A DNA stretch of 64,000 bases, taken from NCBI RefSeq assembly GCF_024362385.1, contig NZ_CP101466.1, forward strand, positions 806,001 through 870,000. Direction: 5' to 3'. Positions 42,384 through 52,244 of this stretch are shown here, piece after piece. Numbering within the stretch: position 1 is the first letter of the stretch; every line of letters begins with the position of its first letter. The DNA is from Arthrobacter sp. DNA4 (GTDB lineage: Bacteria > Actinomycetota > Actinomycetes > Actinomycetales > Micrococcaceae). Below the pieces are notes generated by a model. The model saw only the letters and a program-made list of their open reading frames with translations. It searched no databases and was not told the origin of the DNA. Position numbers and translations under genes: made by a program.

Positions 42384-42485
42384 TTCCCACTGACTGGTCG
42401 AAGCTGGGCCTTCCTGCTGCTGCAGGCGGCGGCGGGAGGGGGCTGTGGCCGGACTCGCGGCCCGGCCACGGCCCCCGGACGCTGA

Positions 42486-43613
42486 CTACTTGACGTCGGC
42501 GTCGGTGTAGTAACCCGAGTCGATCAGTTCCTTCTTGTAGTTGTCCTTGGTGATGATCACGGACTTCAGCAGGAAGGCCGGGACAACCTTGACCTTGTTG
42601 TTGTAGGTCTTGGTGTCATTGGTTTCCGGTTCCTGGCCCTTGAGGACAGCATCAACCATCTTGACGGCCTGTGCGCCGAGCTGGCGGGTGTCCTTGAAGA
42701 TGGTGGAGTACTGCTCGCCGGCGATGATGGACTTGACGGAACCCTTCTCGGCGTCCTGGCCGGTTACCACGGGCAGGGTTCCCTTGGCGTAGCCGCCGGT
42801 GCTGGTGAGGGCCGAGATGATGCCGATGGAGAGGCCGTCATACGGGGACAGCACACCGTTCAGCTTGGTGCCGGAGCTGTAGGCGGAGGTGATGATGTCC
42901 TCCATGCGCTTCTGGGCCACGGGGGCCTGCCAGCGAAGGATGGCTGCCTGCTCAAACTTGGTCTGGCCGCTGGGGACCTTCAGGGTGCCGGCATCCAGGT
43001 ACGGCTTGAGCGTGTCCATGGCGCCGGTCCAGAAGAAGTTGGCGTTGTTGTCGTCGGGGCTGCCGGCGAAAAGCTCGATGTTGAAGGGGCCCTTGCCGTC
43101 CACTTTCTTGCCGCTGGCGTCGACCAGGCCCAGCCCGGTCAGCAGCGAGGTGGCCTGCTGGACACCCACCGTGTAGTTGTCGAACGTGGTGTAGTAGTCG
43201 ACGTTGGGCGTGCCGTTGATGAGGCGGTCGTACGCGATGACCTTGACGTTCTGCTCCTTGGCCTTGGCCAGGACGTCAGTCAGGGTGGTGCCGTCAATGG
43301 CGGCGATGATCAGGGCCTTGGCGCCCTTGGTCAGCATGTTTTCGATCTGCGACACCTGGGTGGGGATGTCGTCATTGGCGAACTGGAGGTCCGTCTTGTA
43401 GCCGAGGTCCTTCAGGGACTTCTCCACGTTGGCGCCGTCAGCGATCCACCGTTCGGACGTCTGCGTGGGCATCGAAATGCCTACCAGTGAATCGCTGGGC
43501 TTGGCGGCACCGCTGGATTCGCTGGCCCCGCCGCGGGAGCCGCAACCTGTGGCGCCCACCGTCAGGGCGAGGACAAGGGCCACCGCGCCCATCAGTTTTT
43601 TGATTCTCACCAT
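42486..43613 (-). CDS. chvE: Sugar-binding lipoprotein (ChvE type) of the monosaccharide importer
   Basis: A 375-aa substrate-binding protein. The signal peptide [20 protein letters not shown] ends at lipobox Cys24, so it is lipid-anchored outside the membrane. The periplasmic-binding-protein fold reads [54 protein letters not shown] and [14 protein letters not shown], as in ChvE/xylose-binding relatives. The ATG at 43613 has AAGGAG 4 nt upstream. It is first in the minus-strand operon chvE-gguA-gguB, opposite araBDA; L-arabinose is the likely ligand. Confidence 0.9.
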   Translation of the reverse strand: MVRIKKLMGAVALVLALTVGATGCGSRGGASESSGAAKPSDSLVGISMPTQTSERWIADGANVEKSLKDLGYKTDLQFANDDIPTQVSQIENMLTKGAKALIIAAIDGTTLTDVLAKAKEQNVKVIAYDRLINGTPNVDYYTTFDNYTVGVQQATSLLTGLGLVDASGKKVDGKGPFNIELFAGSPDDNNANFFWTGAMDTLKPYLDAGTLKVPSGQTKFEQAAILRWQAPVAQKRMEDIITSAYSSGTKLNGVLSPYDGLSIGIISALTSTGGYAKGTLPVVTGQDAEKGSVKSIIAGEQYSTIFKDTRQLGAQAVKMVDAVLKGQEPETNDTKTYNNKVKVVPAFLLKSVIITKDNYKKELIDSGYYTDADVK

Positions 43614-43707
43614 TTTCTCCTTCCGCGGCAGCACTGCCGCGAAGTGTTGGTGGACCAGGCAGCACCAGTGCTCCCGGGTCCTGGCCACATTGTTGATGTG
43701 TCGGTTC

Positions 43708-43736
43708 AATATAGACCGGTTTGTGAACGCTAACAA
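43708..43736 (-). promoter_or_regulatory. chvE promoter overlapped by the proximal ara operator
   Basis: On the minus strand TTGTTA (43736-43731), a 17-bp spacer and TATATT (43713-43708) form a good promoter. The -35 is the first half of the operator TTGTTAGCGTTCACAA (43736-43721), so a bound repressor would exclude RNA polymerase. Confidence 0.65.
43721..43736. promoter_or_regulatory. LacI-type ara operator 1
   Basis: TTGTGAACGCTAACAA is a pseudopalindrome around CG, of the TGTTAGCGCTAACA type bound by actinobacterial LacI-family sugar repressors. Operator 2 carries the same sequence inverted. Confidence 0.7.
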
Positions 43737-43773
43737 GAGTGGCTGGCAGGAATTTGGAAACTTTTCGGCTTCA

Positions 43774-43802
43774 TTGACTTCTTCGTTGTTAGCGTTCACA
43801 CT
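43774..43802 (+). promoter_or_regulatory. Putative araB promoter with ara operator 2 in the spacer
   Basis: TTGACT (43774-43779), 17 bp and CACACT (43797-43802) is the best plus-strand promoter here; the -10 is weak. Operator 2, TTGTTAGCGTTCACA (43786-43800), covers the spacer and -10. The operator centres are 65 bp apart, so repressor looping is possible. Confidence 0.5.
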
Positions 43803-43879
43803 TGCTGCAGCACGTAGCTACACCCTGACCCCTACAAACCCGGTAATGAGGCCCCTGCCTCCCGGACGGAGGCAACCCC

Positions 43880-45640
43880 ATGCCAGATGCGCTGTTCACT
43901 CCCGGTTCCGAGTCCCGCCATGACCATTGCGTCATCGGGGTGGATTACGGAACCCTTTCAGGCCGTGCCGTGGTGGTGCGTGTCCGCGACGGCAAGGAAC
44001 TGGGCAGCGCCGTCCATGAGTACCCCCACGCGGTGGTCACCGATGTCCTGCCCCGGGACACCGCGGGCGACGACGGCGCCCGGCTTCCCGGGGAATGGGC
44101 ACTTCAGGTGCCCAACGACTACCGGGACGTCCTGCGGACCGCCGTCCCCGCCGCGGTGGCGGACGCCGGGATCGACCCCGCCGCCGTCGTCGGCATTGCC
44201 ACGGATTTCACTGCCTGCACCATGGTTCCGGTTAAGGCGGACGGCACGCCCCTCAATGAACTGCCCGGCTTCGCCAACCGCCCGCACGCCTACGTAAAGC
44301 TCTGGCGCCACCATGCTGCGCAGGGCCAGGCCGACCGGATCAACCGGCTTGCCGCCGAACGGGGGGAGGACTGGCTTCCCCGTTATGGGGGCCTGATCTC
44401 CTCCGAATGGGAATTCGCCAAGGGGCTGCAGCTGCTGGAGGAGGACCCGGAGGCCTACGCCGCGATGGACCACTGGGTGGAGGCTGCGGACTGGATCGTC
44501 TGGCAGCTCTGCGGCCGGTATGTCCGCAACGCCTGCACTGCCGGCTACAAGGGCATCTACCAGGATGGCCGGTATCCGTCGGAGGATTTCCTGGCCGCCC
44601 TGAACCCGGACTTCAAGGACTTTGTCAGCTCCAAGCTGGAGCACACCATCGGCCAGCTGGGGGATGCTGCCGGCACCCTGACGGCGGAGGCAGCCGCCTG
44701 GACCGGGCTTCCGGAGGGCATCGCGGTGGCCGTGGGAAACGTTGACGCCCATGTCACGGCTCCGGCGGCGAAGGCGGTGGACTCCGGGCAGCTGGTGGCG
44801 ATCATGGGCACCTCCACCTGCCACGTCATGAACGGCAGTGAGCTGCGCGAGGTACCGGGAATGTGCGGTGCCGTGGATGGTGGCATCGTGCCGGGCCTGT
44901 GGGGCTACGAGGCCGGACAGTCAGGCGTGGGGGACATCTTCGGCTGGTTCACCAAGTACGGCGTCCCGCCCGAATACCACCAGGCTGCCGAGGGCGCCGG
45001 ACTGGGGATCCACGAGTACCTCACCGAACTGGCATCCCGGCAGGCCATCGGAGAGCACGGCCTGATCGCGCTCGACTGGCATTCCGGCAACCGTTCGGTC
45101 CTGGTGGACCACGAGCTTTCGGGCATTGTGGTGGGCCAGACCCTGGCCACAAGGCCCGAGGACACCTACCGCGCGCTGCTGGAAGCCACCGCCTTTGGAA
45201 CCCGCACCATCGTGGACGCCTTCCGCGACGCCGGGGTTCCGGTCAAGGAATTCATCGTGGCCGGCGGCCTGCTCAAGAACAAACTCCTGATGCAGATCTA
45301 CGCAGACGCCACCGGCCTGCAGCTGTCCACCATCGGCTCGGAACAGGGTCCGGCCCTGGGATCGGCCATCCACGCCGCTGTCGCAGCGGGCGAATACGCG
45401 GACATCCGTGAGGCCGCCGCAGCCATGGGCGCCGAGCCCGGGGAGGTCTACACCCCAAATCCCGAAAACGCGGCCGCCTACGAAGAACTGTTCCAGGAAT
45501 ACAAGGCCCTCCACGACTACTTCGGCCGGGGCGGCAACGACGTCATGCACCGGCTCAAGGCCATCCAGCGCAGAGTTGCCCGCACGGGTCCGTCAGGCGC
45601 AGGCTCCGTGTCCGAATCACCTGTGGAGGTGTCCGCATGA
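43880..45640 (+). CDS. araB: L-ribulokinase
   Basis: AraB phosphorylates L-ribulose to L-ribulose-5-phosphate, the second step of arabinose use. The 586-aa FGGY-family protein starts with the ATP-domain signature [16 protein letters not shown], has [16 protein letters not shown] and [12 protein letters not shown], and in the C-terminal lobe [19 protein letters not shown] with the adenine-site region after it. GGAGG lies 7 nt before the ATG. First gene of araB-araD-araA-araR; its stop overlaps the araD start (ATGA). Confidence 0.95.
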   Translation: MPDALFTPGSESRHDHCVIGVDYGTLSGRAVVVRVRDGKELGSAVHEYPHAVVTDVLPRDTAGDDGARLPGEWALQVPNDYRDVLRTAVPAAVADAGIDPAAVVGIATDFTACTMVPVKADGTPLNELPGFANRPHAYVKLWRHHAAQGQADRINRLAAERGEDWLPRYGGLISSEWEFAKGLQLLEEDPEAYAAMDHWVEAADWIVWQLCGRYVRNACTAGYKGIYQDGRYPSEDFLAALNPDFKDFVSSKLEHTIGQLGDAAGTLTAEAAAWTGLPEGIAVAVGNVDAHVTAPAAKAVDSGQLVAIMGTSTCHVMNGSELREVPGMCGAVDGGIVPGLWGYEAGQSGVGDIFGWFTKYGVPPEYHQAAEGAGLGIHEYLTELASRQAIGEHGLIALDWHSGNRSVLVDHELSGIVVGQTLATRPEDTYRALLEATAFGTRTIVDAFRDAGVPVKEFIVAGGLLKNKLLMQIYADATGLQLSTIGSEQGPALGSAIHAAVAAGEYADIREAAAAMGAEPGEVYTPNPENAAAYEELFQEYKALHDYFGRGGNDVMHRLKAIQRRVARTGPSGAGSVSESPVEVSA

Positions 45641-46365
45641 GCGCCGTAACCGGCGCCGGAACAGGCCTCCTGGAAACCATCGCCCGAGTCCGGGCGGAAG
45701 TGTGCGCCCTCCATGCCGAGCTGACACGGTACGGCCTGGTGGTGTGGACCGCGGGCAACGTCTCCGCCCGGGTGCCCGGCACCGACCTCATGGTCATCAA
45801 GCCCTCCGGTGTCTCCTACCAGGACCTGACCCCGGAGCAGATGATCGTGACCGACCTGTACGGCACCCCGGTCAGGGGCACCAACCTTGGTGGCGGCGGC
45901 ACGGTGGACTGGGGCAACCCGCCGCTGTCGCCGTCGTCGGACACCGCCGCGCACGCCTATGTCTACCGGCACATGCCGGAGGTGGGCGGGGTGGTGCATA
46001 CCCACTCCACCTACGCCACCGCCTGGGCAGCCCGGGGGGAGGCCATCCCCTGCGTGCTGACCATGATGGGGGACGAGTTCGGCGGTTCCATCCCGGTGGG
46101 CCCGTTCGCATTGATCGGCGACGACTCGATCGGCCACGGGATCGTGGAGACGCTGAAGAATTCCAAGTCCCCGGCGGTCCTGATGCAGAACCACGGCCCG
46201 TTCACCATCGGCAAGGACGCCCGGTCCGCCGTGAAGGCCGCCGTCATGTGCGAGGAAGTGGCCCGCACCGTGCACATTTCCCGGCAACTGGGCGAGCCGT
46301 TGCCCATCGACCAGGACCACATCGACTCCCTCTACGCCCGCTACCAGAACGTTTACGGCCAATAA
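45637..46365 (+). CDS. araD: L-ribulose-5-phosphate 4-epimerase
   Basis: AraD converts L-ribulose-5-phosphate to D-xylulose-5-phosphate for the pentose phosphate pathway. The 242-aa class II aldolase-like protein shows [46 protein letters not shown], the zinc ligands HTHS, and [10 protein letters not shown]. There is a Gly-rich insert ([17 protein letters not shown]) before the SSDT block that E. coli AraD lacks; similar inserts seem common in actinobacteria. It overlaps araB by 4 bp. Confidence 0.94.
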   Translation: MSAVTGAGTGLLETIARVRAEVCALHAELTRYGLVVWTAGNVSARVPGTDLMVIKPSGVSYQDLTPEQMIVTDLYGTPVRGTNLGGGGTVDWGNPPLSPSSDTAAHAYVYRHMPEVGGVVHTHSTYATAWAARGEAIPCVLTMMGDEFGGSIPVGPFALIGDDSIGHGIVETLKNSKSPAVLMQNHGPFTIGKDARSAVKAAVMCEEVARTVHISRQLGEPLPIDQDHIDSLYARYQNVYGQ

Positions 46366-46394
46366 CCGGCCCGAAACTCTTCCCAGGAGAATTC

Positions 46395-47915
46395 ATGAGC
46401 ACCGCAGCAAACACCTCCCTCGACGGATACGAAGTCTGGTTCCTCACCGGCAGCCAGCACCTCTACGGGGAGGAAGTCCTCAAGCAGGTGGCCGCCCAGT
46501 CGCAGGAGATCGCCAACCAGCTCAATGCCTCCTCCGCCGTTCCGGTCAAGATTGTGTGGAAGCCGGTCCTGACCGATTCGGATGCCATCCGCCGCACCGC
46601 GCTTGAGGCAAATTCGGATGACTCGGTCATCGGCGTGACGGCCTGGATGCACACCTTCAGCCCGGCCAAGATGTGGATCCAGGGCCTGGACCTGCTGCGC
46701 AAGCCCCTGCTGCACCTGCATACGCAGGCCAACCGCGACCTGCCGTGGGCGGACATCGACTTCGACTTCATGAACCTGAACCAGGCTGCCCACGGCGACC
46801 GCGAGTTCGGCTACATCCAGTCCCGCCTGGGCATCGCCCGGAAGACCGTCGTCGGGCATGTTTCCAACCCCGAGGTTGCCCGCCAAGTGGGCTCCTGGCA
46901 GCGCGCCGCGGCCGGCTGGGCCGCCGTCCGGACGCTGAAGCTCACCCGCTTTGGCGACAATATGCGCAACGTCGCCGTCACCGAAGGGGACAAGACGGAG
47001 GCCGAGCTGCGGTTCGGCGTCGCGGTCAACACCTGGTCCGTCAACGAGCTCGCCGACGCCGTCCACGGTGCTGTAGAGTCCGACGTCGACGCCCTGGTGG
47101 CCGAGTATGAGGACCTTTACGACGTGGTGCCGGAGCTCCGCGCAGGCGCGGCCCGGCACGAATCGCTGCGCTACGGCGCCCGGATCGAACTGGGCCTGCG
47201 CAGCTTCCTGGAAGGCAACGGCTCCGCAGCGTTCACCACGTCCTTCGAGGACCTGGGTGCCCTCCGCCAGCTTCCGGGCCTCGCCGTGCAGCGGCTCATG
47301 GCCCCCGGCTACGGGTTCGGCGCCGAGGGCGACTGGAAGACCGCCATCCTGGTCCGGGCCGCCAAGGTCATGGGCGCCGGCCTGCCCGGCGGCGCCTCCC
47401 TCATGGAGGACTACACCTACCACCTGGAACCCGGCTCCGAGAAGATCCTGGGCGCCCACATGCTCGAGGTCTGCCCCTCCCTGACCGCCGCCAAGCCCCG
47501 GCTGGAAATCCACCCGCTGGGTATCGGCGGCAAGGAAGACCCCGTCCGGTTGGTGTTCGACGCCGACGCCTCGCCGGGCGTCGTCGTCGCCCTGTCCGAC
47601 ATGCGGGACCGTTTCCGCCTGGTGGCCAACGCCGTCGACGTCGTCCCCCTGGACCAGCCACTGCCCAACCTGCCCGTGGCCCGCGCGCTGTGGGAGCCGA
47701 AGCCGGACTTCGTCACCTCGGCCGCCGCCTGGCTGACCGCCGGTGCCGCCCACCACACTGTGCTCTCCACCCAGGTGGGCATGGACGTCTTCGAGGACTT
47801 CGCCGAAATCGCCAAAACGGAACTGCTCACCATTGACGAAGGCACCACCATCCGCCAGTTCAAGAAGGACCTGAACTGGAACGCCGCCTACTACAAACTG
47901 GCCGGCGGGATCTGA
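46395..47915 (+). CDS. araA: L-arabinose isomerase
   Basis: AraA isomerises L-arabinose to L-ribulose, the first step. The 506-aa protein starts [17 protein letters not shown] and keeps the Mn-binding residues by family pattern: Glu in [13 protein letters not shown], Glu in [13 protein letters not shown], His in [11 protein letters not shown] and His in GAAHHTVLS. The ATG at 46395 has AGGAGA 4 nt upstream; the same frame is open far upstream but overlaps araB and araD. Third gene of the ara operon, 29 bp after araD. Confidence 0.96.
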   Translation: MSTAANTSLDGYEVWFLTGSQHLYGEEVLKQVAAQSQEIANQLNASSAVPVKIVWKPVLTDSDAIRRTALEANSDDSVIGVTAWMHTFSPAKMWIQGLDLLRKPLLHLHTQANRDLPWADIDFDFMNLNQAAHGDREFGYIQSRLGIARKTVVGHVSNPEVARQVGSWQRAAAGWAAVRTLKLTRFGDNMRNVAVTEGDKTEAELRFGVAVNTWSVNELADAVHGAVESDVDALVAEYEDLYDVVPELRAGAARHESLRYGARIELGLRSFLEGNGSAAFTTSFEDLGALRQLPGLAVQRLMAPGYGFGAEGDWKTAILVRAAKVMGAGLPGGASLMEDYTYHLEPGSEKILGAHMLEVCPSLTAAKPRLEIHPLGIGGKEDPVRLVFDADASPGVVVALSDMRDRFRLVANAVDVVPLDQPLPNLPVARALWEPKPDFVTSAAAWLTAGAAHHTVLSTQVGMDVFEDFAEIAKTELLTIDEGTTIRQFKKDLNWNAAYYKLAGGI

Positions 47916-47933
47916 CCCAGTGGCACGGTTGAG

Positions 47934-48986
47934 GTGCCGGCCCCGGCAGCTGCCATGAAGCGGAACCCCGTGACAAACGGCAGGCCACCCCGGCTGCCAA
48001 CGCTCGAGGACGTGGCGGAATTGGCCGGGGTCTCGCACCAGACCGTGTCACGGGTGGTCAACAGCCACCCCAATGTCAGTTCCGGCACCCGCGGCAGGGT
48101 GGAAGCGGCGATTGCCGCACTCGGCTACCGCCGCAACACCGCCGCCCGGAGCCTGGTCACCCGGCGCTCGCAGACCATCGGCGTCCTGGGCAGCGAGCTT
48201 TCGCAGTACGGCCCCGCCAACACCCTGCTGGGAGTGGAACGTGCTGCACGGGACGCAGGATACTTCGTCAGCGTCGCAGCGCTGCGGGAGGTCAACCGGG
48301 ACGCGATCCTGGACGCCGTCCGGCACTTCCTGGACCAGTCGGTGGACGGAATAGTAGTGATCGTCCCGCACCTGGAGACGCTGGCGGCCTTGGCGGAACT
48401 GCCCATTGGAGTGCCTGTGGTTGCCGTCGGTCCCACCGGAAATGACTCCGTGGGCGGAGTCAAGGTGGACCAGCGCCGCGGCGCAGAACTGGCAGTGGAA
48501 CACCTCATCGGGCAGGGGCACGTCCGGATCGGACACGTCGCGGGACCGCAGGACTGGATCGACGCCGTAGCCCGCGCCGAGGGCTGGCGGGGAGCGCTGG
48601 ACTCCGCCGGGCTCGAGGCAGACCTGATCATCGAGGGCGACTGGAGCGCGGGCAGCGGATACGAGATCGGCAGGCGGCTGGCAGCGGGCCGCAGCGCCAC
48701 TGCGCTCTTTGTTGGCAACGACCAGATGGCCCTTGGAGTCCTGCGCGCATTGAACGAGGCGGGCATCAAGGTGCCCGGGGACGTATCCGTGGTGGGCTTC
48801 GACGACCAGCCCGAGGCCGGCTATTTCAGTCCTCCGCTGACGGTGGTCCGGCAGGACTTTGAAGAACTGGGCCGGCGGTGCATGGACATGATGCTCACTG
48901 CGTTCGATGGCACGGGCGGCCCCCGGACCCTTGTGGTGGAGCCCGAGCTCGTCCTGCGCAGCAGCACGGCCCCGCCGGTGCGGTAA
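47934..48986 (+). CDS. araR: LacI-family regulator, probable arabinose repressor
   Basis: A 350-aa LacI-type repressor. The helix-turn-helix is LPTLEDVAELAGVSHQTVSRVVN; the hinge ALGYRRNTAARSLVTRRSQT leads to a sugar-binding sensor domain (IGVLGSELSQYGPAN on; VAGPQDWIDAVARAEGW). It lies 18 bp after araA and is probably cotranscribed. The two TGTGAACGCTAACA-type operators between chvE and araB are the expected targets, with arabinose or a phosphorylated intermediate as inducer; this is inference. Start uncertain: GTG 47934 or ATG 47955, neither with a good ribosome-binding site. Confidence 0.85.
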   Translation: MPAPAAAMKRNPVTNGRPPRLPTLEDVAELAGVSHQTVSRVVNSHPNVSSGTRGRVEAAIAALGYRRNTAARSLVTRRSQTIGVLGSELSQYGPANTLLGVERAARDAGYFVSVAALREVNRDAILDAVRHFLDQSVDGIVVIVPHLETLAALAELPIGVPVVAVGPTGNDSVGGVKVDQRRGAELAVEHLIGQGHVRIGHVAGPQDWIDAVARAEGWRGALDSAGLEADLIIEGDWSAGSGYEIGRRLAAGRSATALFVGNDQMALGVLRALNEAGIKVPGDVSVVGFDDQPEAGYFSPPLTVVRQDFEELGRRCMDMMLTAFDGTGGPRTLVVEPELVLRSSTAPPVR

Positions 48987-49062
48987 CGCCAGGGCCGCGG
49001 AGTTAATCCGGGGGAGACGGCGGCGAAACGTGGCCACAACAATAGCTGCGTAGGTTTCAGGC

Positions 49063-49266
49063 ATGACGCCTACCCTGTTCGTCCGGCTCCGCGGCTGGCT
49101 GCTGGACACCCTCACTTTCAACTCCGAAACGGACGCCGCCGGCGCCATGGCCGATGCCACCCGGTGGGGCTGGCTGCCGGCCTTGAGCGGGGTGTCCATC
49201 GGAGCCTGCCACGCCCGCTCGGAGCACGCAGGAACAACGGCAGAAACCGGCCCAATGTCTGGTTAA
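49063..49266 (+). CDS. Possible small protein of unknown function
   Basis: A 67-codon frame (MTPTLFVRLRGWLLDTLTF and on) in the gap between araR and the DUF4193 gene. Support is limited to its start: TAGGTT (49051-49056) is 6 nt before the ATG, a leaderless geometry. I recognise no domain, and overlapping frames on both strands are open too. The rest of 48987-49358 shows nothing else. Confidence 0.3.
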   Translation: MTPTLFVRLRGWLLDTLTFNSETDAAGAMADATRWGWLPALSGVSIGACHARSEHAGTTAETGPMSG

Positions 49267-49358
49267 GCACACTATTGCGCCGGTAGCGGGATAATGCCCT
49301 AAACTGCTTCACTGAGGTGCCTGAAATGGCGCTGCGCAGCAACGAAAGTGAACATGCT

Positions 49359-49661
49359 ATGGCTACCGATTACGATGCTCCACGCAAGCAGGAAGAAGAG
49401 TCGCCGGTCGACTCTCTCGAGGCCCTCCAGGCATCACGGAGCGGCAACGCGCAGACCGCGGTTATCGATGTCGACGAGAACGACACCGCCGAAGGTATCG
49501 ACCTGCCCGGCGCCGACCTGTCCAACGAGGAACTGACCGTCATTGTGGTTCCCGAGCAGTCTGACGAGTTCACCTGCTCGTCGTGCTTCCTGGTCCGCCA
49601 CCGGTCGCAGGTTGCCCGCGAAAAGGACGGCCTTAAGTACTGCCGCGACTGCGAAGGCTAA
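49359..49661 (+). CDS. DUF4193 family protein
   Basis: A 100-aa protein widespread in actinobacteria. It starts MATDYDAPRK, has an acidic middle (DVDENDTAEGIDLPGADLS) and ends in a zinc-ribbon-like pair of CxxC motifs: FTCSSCFLVRHRSQ and YCRDCEG. Function is unknown; the C4 pattern suggests metal or nucleic-acid binding. The conserved start is the ATG at 49359, but an in-frame ATG at 49326 has the better ribosome-binding site (GAGGTG, 6 nt away) and would add 11 residues. Confidence 0.85.
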   Translation: MATDYDAPRKQEEESPVDSLEALQASRSGNAQTAVIDVDENDTAEGIDLPGADLSNEELTVIVVPEQSDEFTCSSCFLVRHRSQVAREKDGLKYCRDCEG

Positions 49662-49686
49662 ATTTCCATCCTGGTTTTCCCGGCTA

Positions 49687-49704
49687 CCACCTCACCCGAG
49701 GTGG
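49687..49704 (+). terminator. Hairpin after the DUF4193 gene
   Basis: CCACCTC (49687-49693) pairs with GAGGTGG (49698-49704) across a 4-nt loop, followed by the T-rich GCGCTTCTTTG. Confidence 0.6.
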
Positions 49705-49844
49705 GCGCTTCTTTGTCCTGTGTTGACCTGGCCTGGGCTGCTTAGTCCGGTGCCGCCGTCGTTATCAAAATGACCCCTCGTTTCCGCCCGCGAACGCTCC
49801 TACGCTGGAAGCATCCACTGGCCCTTATTTCGGGTGGCACAACA

Positions 49845-50396
49845 ATGAAAAAGTTCTTCATCTGGCTGGCAGCCATCCTGCTGGCTGCAGGCATGGCTTT
49901 AGTGGTTCCGGGCGCCGCCTCGGCGACCCCGTCGTACTGCGGACTCGCGTGGGGTTCGCTGATGAAGTCGGACGGCGCCATGAGCGGCGCGCCCGTAACC
50001 AATGTCCGGACCGGGCAGCACTATTGCTTTGACCGGCTGGTGGTTGACCTGGGCGGCACGCCGGCGCCCGGCTACACCGTCCGCTACGTCCCCCAGATCA
50101 TCCAGGACGGCTCTGGGGCAGTGGTGCCAACGCGGGGCGGCGCCCGGCTGCAGGTCGTCGTCAAAGCGCCGGCCTATGACAACAACGGCCAGGCCACCTA
50201 CACCCCCGCCGACAAGGCTGAGCTTTCCAACGTTTCGGGTTACCAGACCTTCCGCCAGGTGGTCTGGGCCGGAAGCTTCGAGGGCCAGACCACCATCGGG
50301 CTGGGTGTCCGTGCCCGGCTCCCGTTCCGGGTGTTCACCCTTGACGGTCCGGGCTCCGGCTCCCGCCTGGTGGTCGACGTGGCGCACTATTGGTGA
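49845..50396 (+). CDS. Secreted AMIN-like domain protein
   Basis: A 183-aa exported protein. The signal peptide MKKFFIWLAAILLAAGMAL ends near PGAASA, and the mature part has the AMIN-like pattern: YCFDRLVVDLGG, PGYTVRYVPQI, YQTFRQVVWAGSFEGQTTIG and FRVFTLDGPGSGSRLVVDV. Relatives are common cell-envelope proteins in actinobacteria with no proven function. The start at 49845 is chosen for the signal peptide; the frame is open for 25 more codons upstream. A strong bidirectional terminator follows. Confidence 0.82.
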   Translation: MKKFFIWLAAILLAAGMALVVPGAASATPSYCGLAWGSLMKSDGAMSGAPVTNVRTGQHYCFDRLVVDLGGTPAPGYTVRYVPQIIQDGSGAVVPTRGGARLQVVVKAPAYDNNGQATYTPADKAELSNVSGYQTFRQVVWAGSFEGQTTIGLGVRARLPFRVFTLDGPGSGSRLVVDVAHYW

Positions 50397-50413
50397 GCCA
50401 CCCGTCGTCGTCA

Positions 50414-50460
50414 ACACAAAAGGTGCCGTGCCCCCTGGCGGGGCACGGCACCTTTTGTGT
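50414..50460. terminator. Perfect bidirectional terminator
   Basis: 21-nt arms at 50414-50434 and 50440-50460 are perfectly complementary, with a 5-nt loop. The outer stem gives CCTTTTGTG on either strand. It sits between the convergent AMIN-like and APC permease genes and serves both. Confidence 0.9.
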
Positions 50461-50466
50461 TGGAGG

Positions 50467-52023
50467 TTATTCCGGAACGACCAGTGCGGGGGTGTCCTGC
50501 TTGAGGGTTTCACCGCGGAAGAAGCCCGGGTGCGTGCGGGACATGACCAGCATGACCGCGGCGCCCAGGGCCAGGATGCCGACGCCCAGGATGAACACCA
50601 GGCCCACGCCGAACACCTCGGAGCCGCTGCCAAAATCCGGGGCCAGGCTGTCCACGGCGGTCTGGACAAACACTACGAACAGGCCCACGCCGCCCACCAC
50701 CGGGCATACCAGCCGCAGCACGAAGTGGCGCACGCTGTTGAACAGGCTGTGGCGGAAGTACCAGGTGCAGGCCAGGGCCGTGAGGCCGTAGTAGAAGCAG
50801 ATCATCAGGCCCAGGGCCAGGATGGTGTCGTTCAGGACGTTCTCGCTGACCACGTGCATCACTGCGTAGAACCCCGCTGACATCACGCCGGCGGCGATGG
50901 TGGCGAAGCCCGGCGTCGCGAACTTCCTGCTCATGCGGCTGAAGGGCTCCGGCAGTGCGCCGTAGTGGGCCATGGCCAGCAGGCTGCGCGACGGCGACAT
51001 GAAGGTTGACTGCAGGGACGCGGCGGAGCTGGAGAGCACGGCGAGGGACATCAGGATGGCGAACGGGCCCATGATGGGGGAGGCCAGTGCGGTAAAGATG
51101 TTTTCGTGGTTTTCGGCGTTGTTCAGGCCGTTGCCGGTATCGCCGACGCCGGCGAACATCATGGTGGCGATGCTGACCAGCAGGTAGATGGCCAGGACGA
51201 TGACGGCGGTCAGGGTGCCTGCCACGCCGGCGGTCTTCTTGCCGTTGGCCGTTTCCTCGTTCACGGTGAGGCAGACGTCCCAGCCCCAGTACACGAAGAT
51301 CGACAGGGAGATGCCGGCGGCAATCTGACCGAATGTCTCGATCCTGGTGACGTCGAACCACTCCCAGCTGAACGGGATGGCCGTTTCCGAGGTGGACCAG
51401 TTGGCAAAGGCCATCGCGACGAACAGGCCCAGCACCAGCAACTGGAAGCCCACCAGGCTGTACTGCACCAGCTTGGTGGTGTGCAGGCCGCGGTAGCTGA
51501 CCCAGACGGCCAGCGCCACGAAGACGAAGCAGGTAATGACGTTCAGGGCTTTGTTGTCCGCCAGGTCCGCCAGTTCGGGGGAGCCGGTGAGCTGTGACAG
51601 GAAGAGGTAGAAGAAGTCGACGGCGACGCCGGCCAGGTTGGACAGCACGATGATGTTCGCTGCCAGCAGTCCCCAGCCGCCCATCCAGCCCACCCACGGG
51701 CCAAAGGCCTTGGTGACCCAGGTGAAGGTGGTGCCGCTGTCCGGGGAATCGGCGTTGAGTTCCCGGTAGGCGAGCGATACCAGGATCATGGGGATGAACC
51801 CGATGAGGAAGATAACGGGCAGCTGAAGGCCGGCTTCATTGACGGTGGGCCCCAGTGCGCTGGTGAGGGTGTAGGCGGGGGCAATGGTTGAAATGCCCAG
51901 GACGACGACGGCCAGGAGCCCGAGCTGGCCGCCCTTGAGTCCCTTGGCACTGACGCCGTCCGCGGAAGGCGCGTGGGCGTGCGGACCGGGTTTGGCAGTA
52001 CTGGTGCGGATTGTCTCTGTCAT
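50467..52023 (-). CDS. APC family amino acid permease
   Basis: A 518-aa membrane protein with about 12-14 helices. It has the APC start LGLLAVVVLGISTIAPAYTL, SAYREL-like region LAYRELNADSPDSGTTFTWV, and FGPWVGWMGGWGLLAANII. It probably imports an amino acid or amine by cation symport; the substrate is not evident. There are no metabolic neighbours. Two near-identical 20-bp operator-like repeats lie 39-112 bp upstream of the ATG, so expression is probably controlled by a dedicated repressor or activator. Confidence 0.85.
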   Translation of the reverse strand: MTETIRTSTAKPGPHAHAPSADGVSAKGLKGGQLGLLAVVVLGISTIAPAYTLTSALGPTVNEAGLQLPVIFLIGFIPMILVSLAYRELNADSPDSGTTFTWVTKAFGPWVGWMGGWGLLAANIIVLSNLAGVAVDFFYLFLSQLTGSPELADLADNKALNVITCFVFVALAVWVSYRGLHTTKLVQYSLVGFQLLVLGLFVAMAFANWSTSETAIPFSWEWFDVTRIETFGQIAAGISLSIFVYWGWDVCLTVNEETANGKKTAGVAGTLTAVIVLAIYLLVSIATMMFAGVGDTGNGLNNAENHENIFTALASPIMGPFAILMSLAVLSSSAASLQSTFMSPSRSLLAMAHYGALPEPFSRMSRKFATPGFATIAAGVMSAGFYAVMHVVSENVLNDTILALGLMICFYYGLTALACTWYFRHSLFNSVRHFVLRLVCPVVGGVGLFVVFVQTAVDSLAPDFGSGSEVFGVGLVFILGVGILALGAAVMLVMSRTHPGFFRGETLKQDTPALVVPE

Positions 52024-52061
52024 GGCACCACTTTCTGGAAGGCTGTGAGACGGAGGTCACT

Positions 52062-52081
52062 ATATGAATGGCGTTCATTTA
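52062..52081. repeat. Operator-like repeat, copy 1
   Basis: Matches ATATGAATNNNNTTCNTTTA; the core TGAATGGCGTTCA is an inverted repeat (TGAA/TTCA). Copy 2 is at 52116-52135 in the same orientation, 54 bp away. Confidence 0.65.
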
Positions 52082-52115
52082 GTATGGGGGCGGCGGGCGT
52101 GTGATGCAAGACGCA

Positions 52116-52135
52116 ATATGAATCACATTCGTTTA
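52116..52135. repeat. Operator-like repeat, copy 2
   Basis: Matches copy 1 (52062-52081) at 15 of 20 positions, with identical ATATGAAT and TTC-TTTA flanks. Lies in the 221-bp region between the divergent APC permease and dps genes, so it could serve either. Confidence 0.65.
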
Positions 52136-52244
52136 TGACTCGTTTTCGAAATTAGTAAGCTCACTGAGAAATTGCCTTTGGCCCTGCCGCCACGCCGTCC
52201 ACGGCTGGTAGCGTCTGCCGTACTGGACCAATTGAGGAGGATGC

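Noticed and set aside
45856..45930. Gly-rich insert in AraD considered as another indel pair
   Set aside because: The frame reads cleanly on both sides, no alternative frame gives a better AraD sequence, and similar inserts seem usual in actinobacterial AraD.
46353..48038. 561-codon minus-strand frame over araA
   Set aside because: Antisense shadow of araA; no ribosome-binding site or domain.
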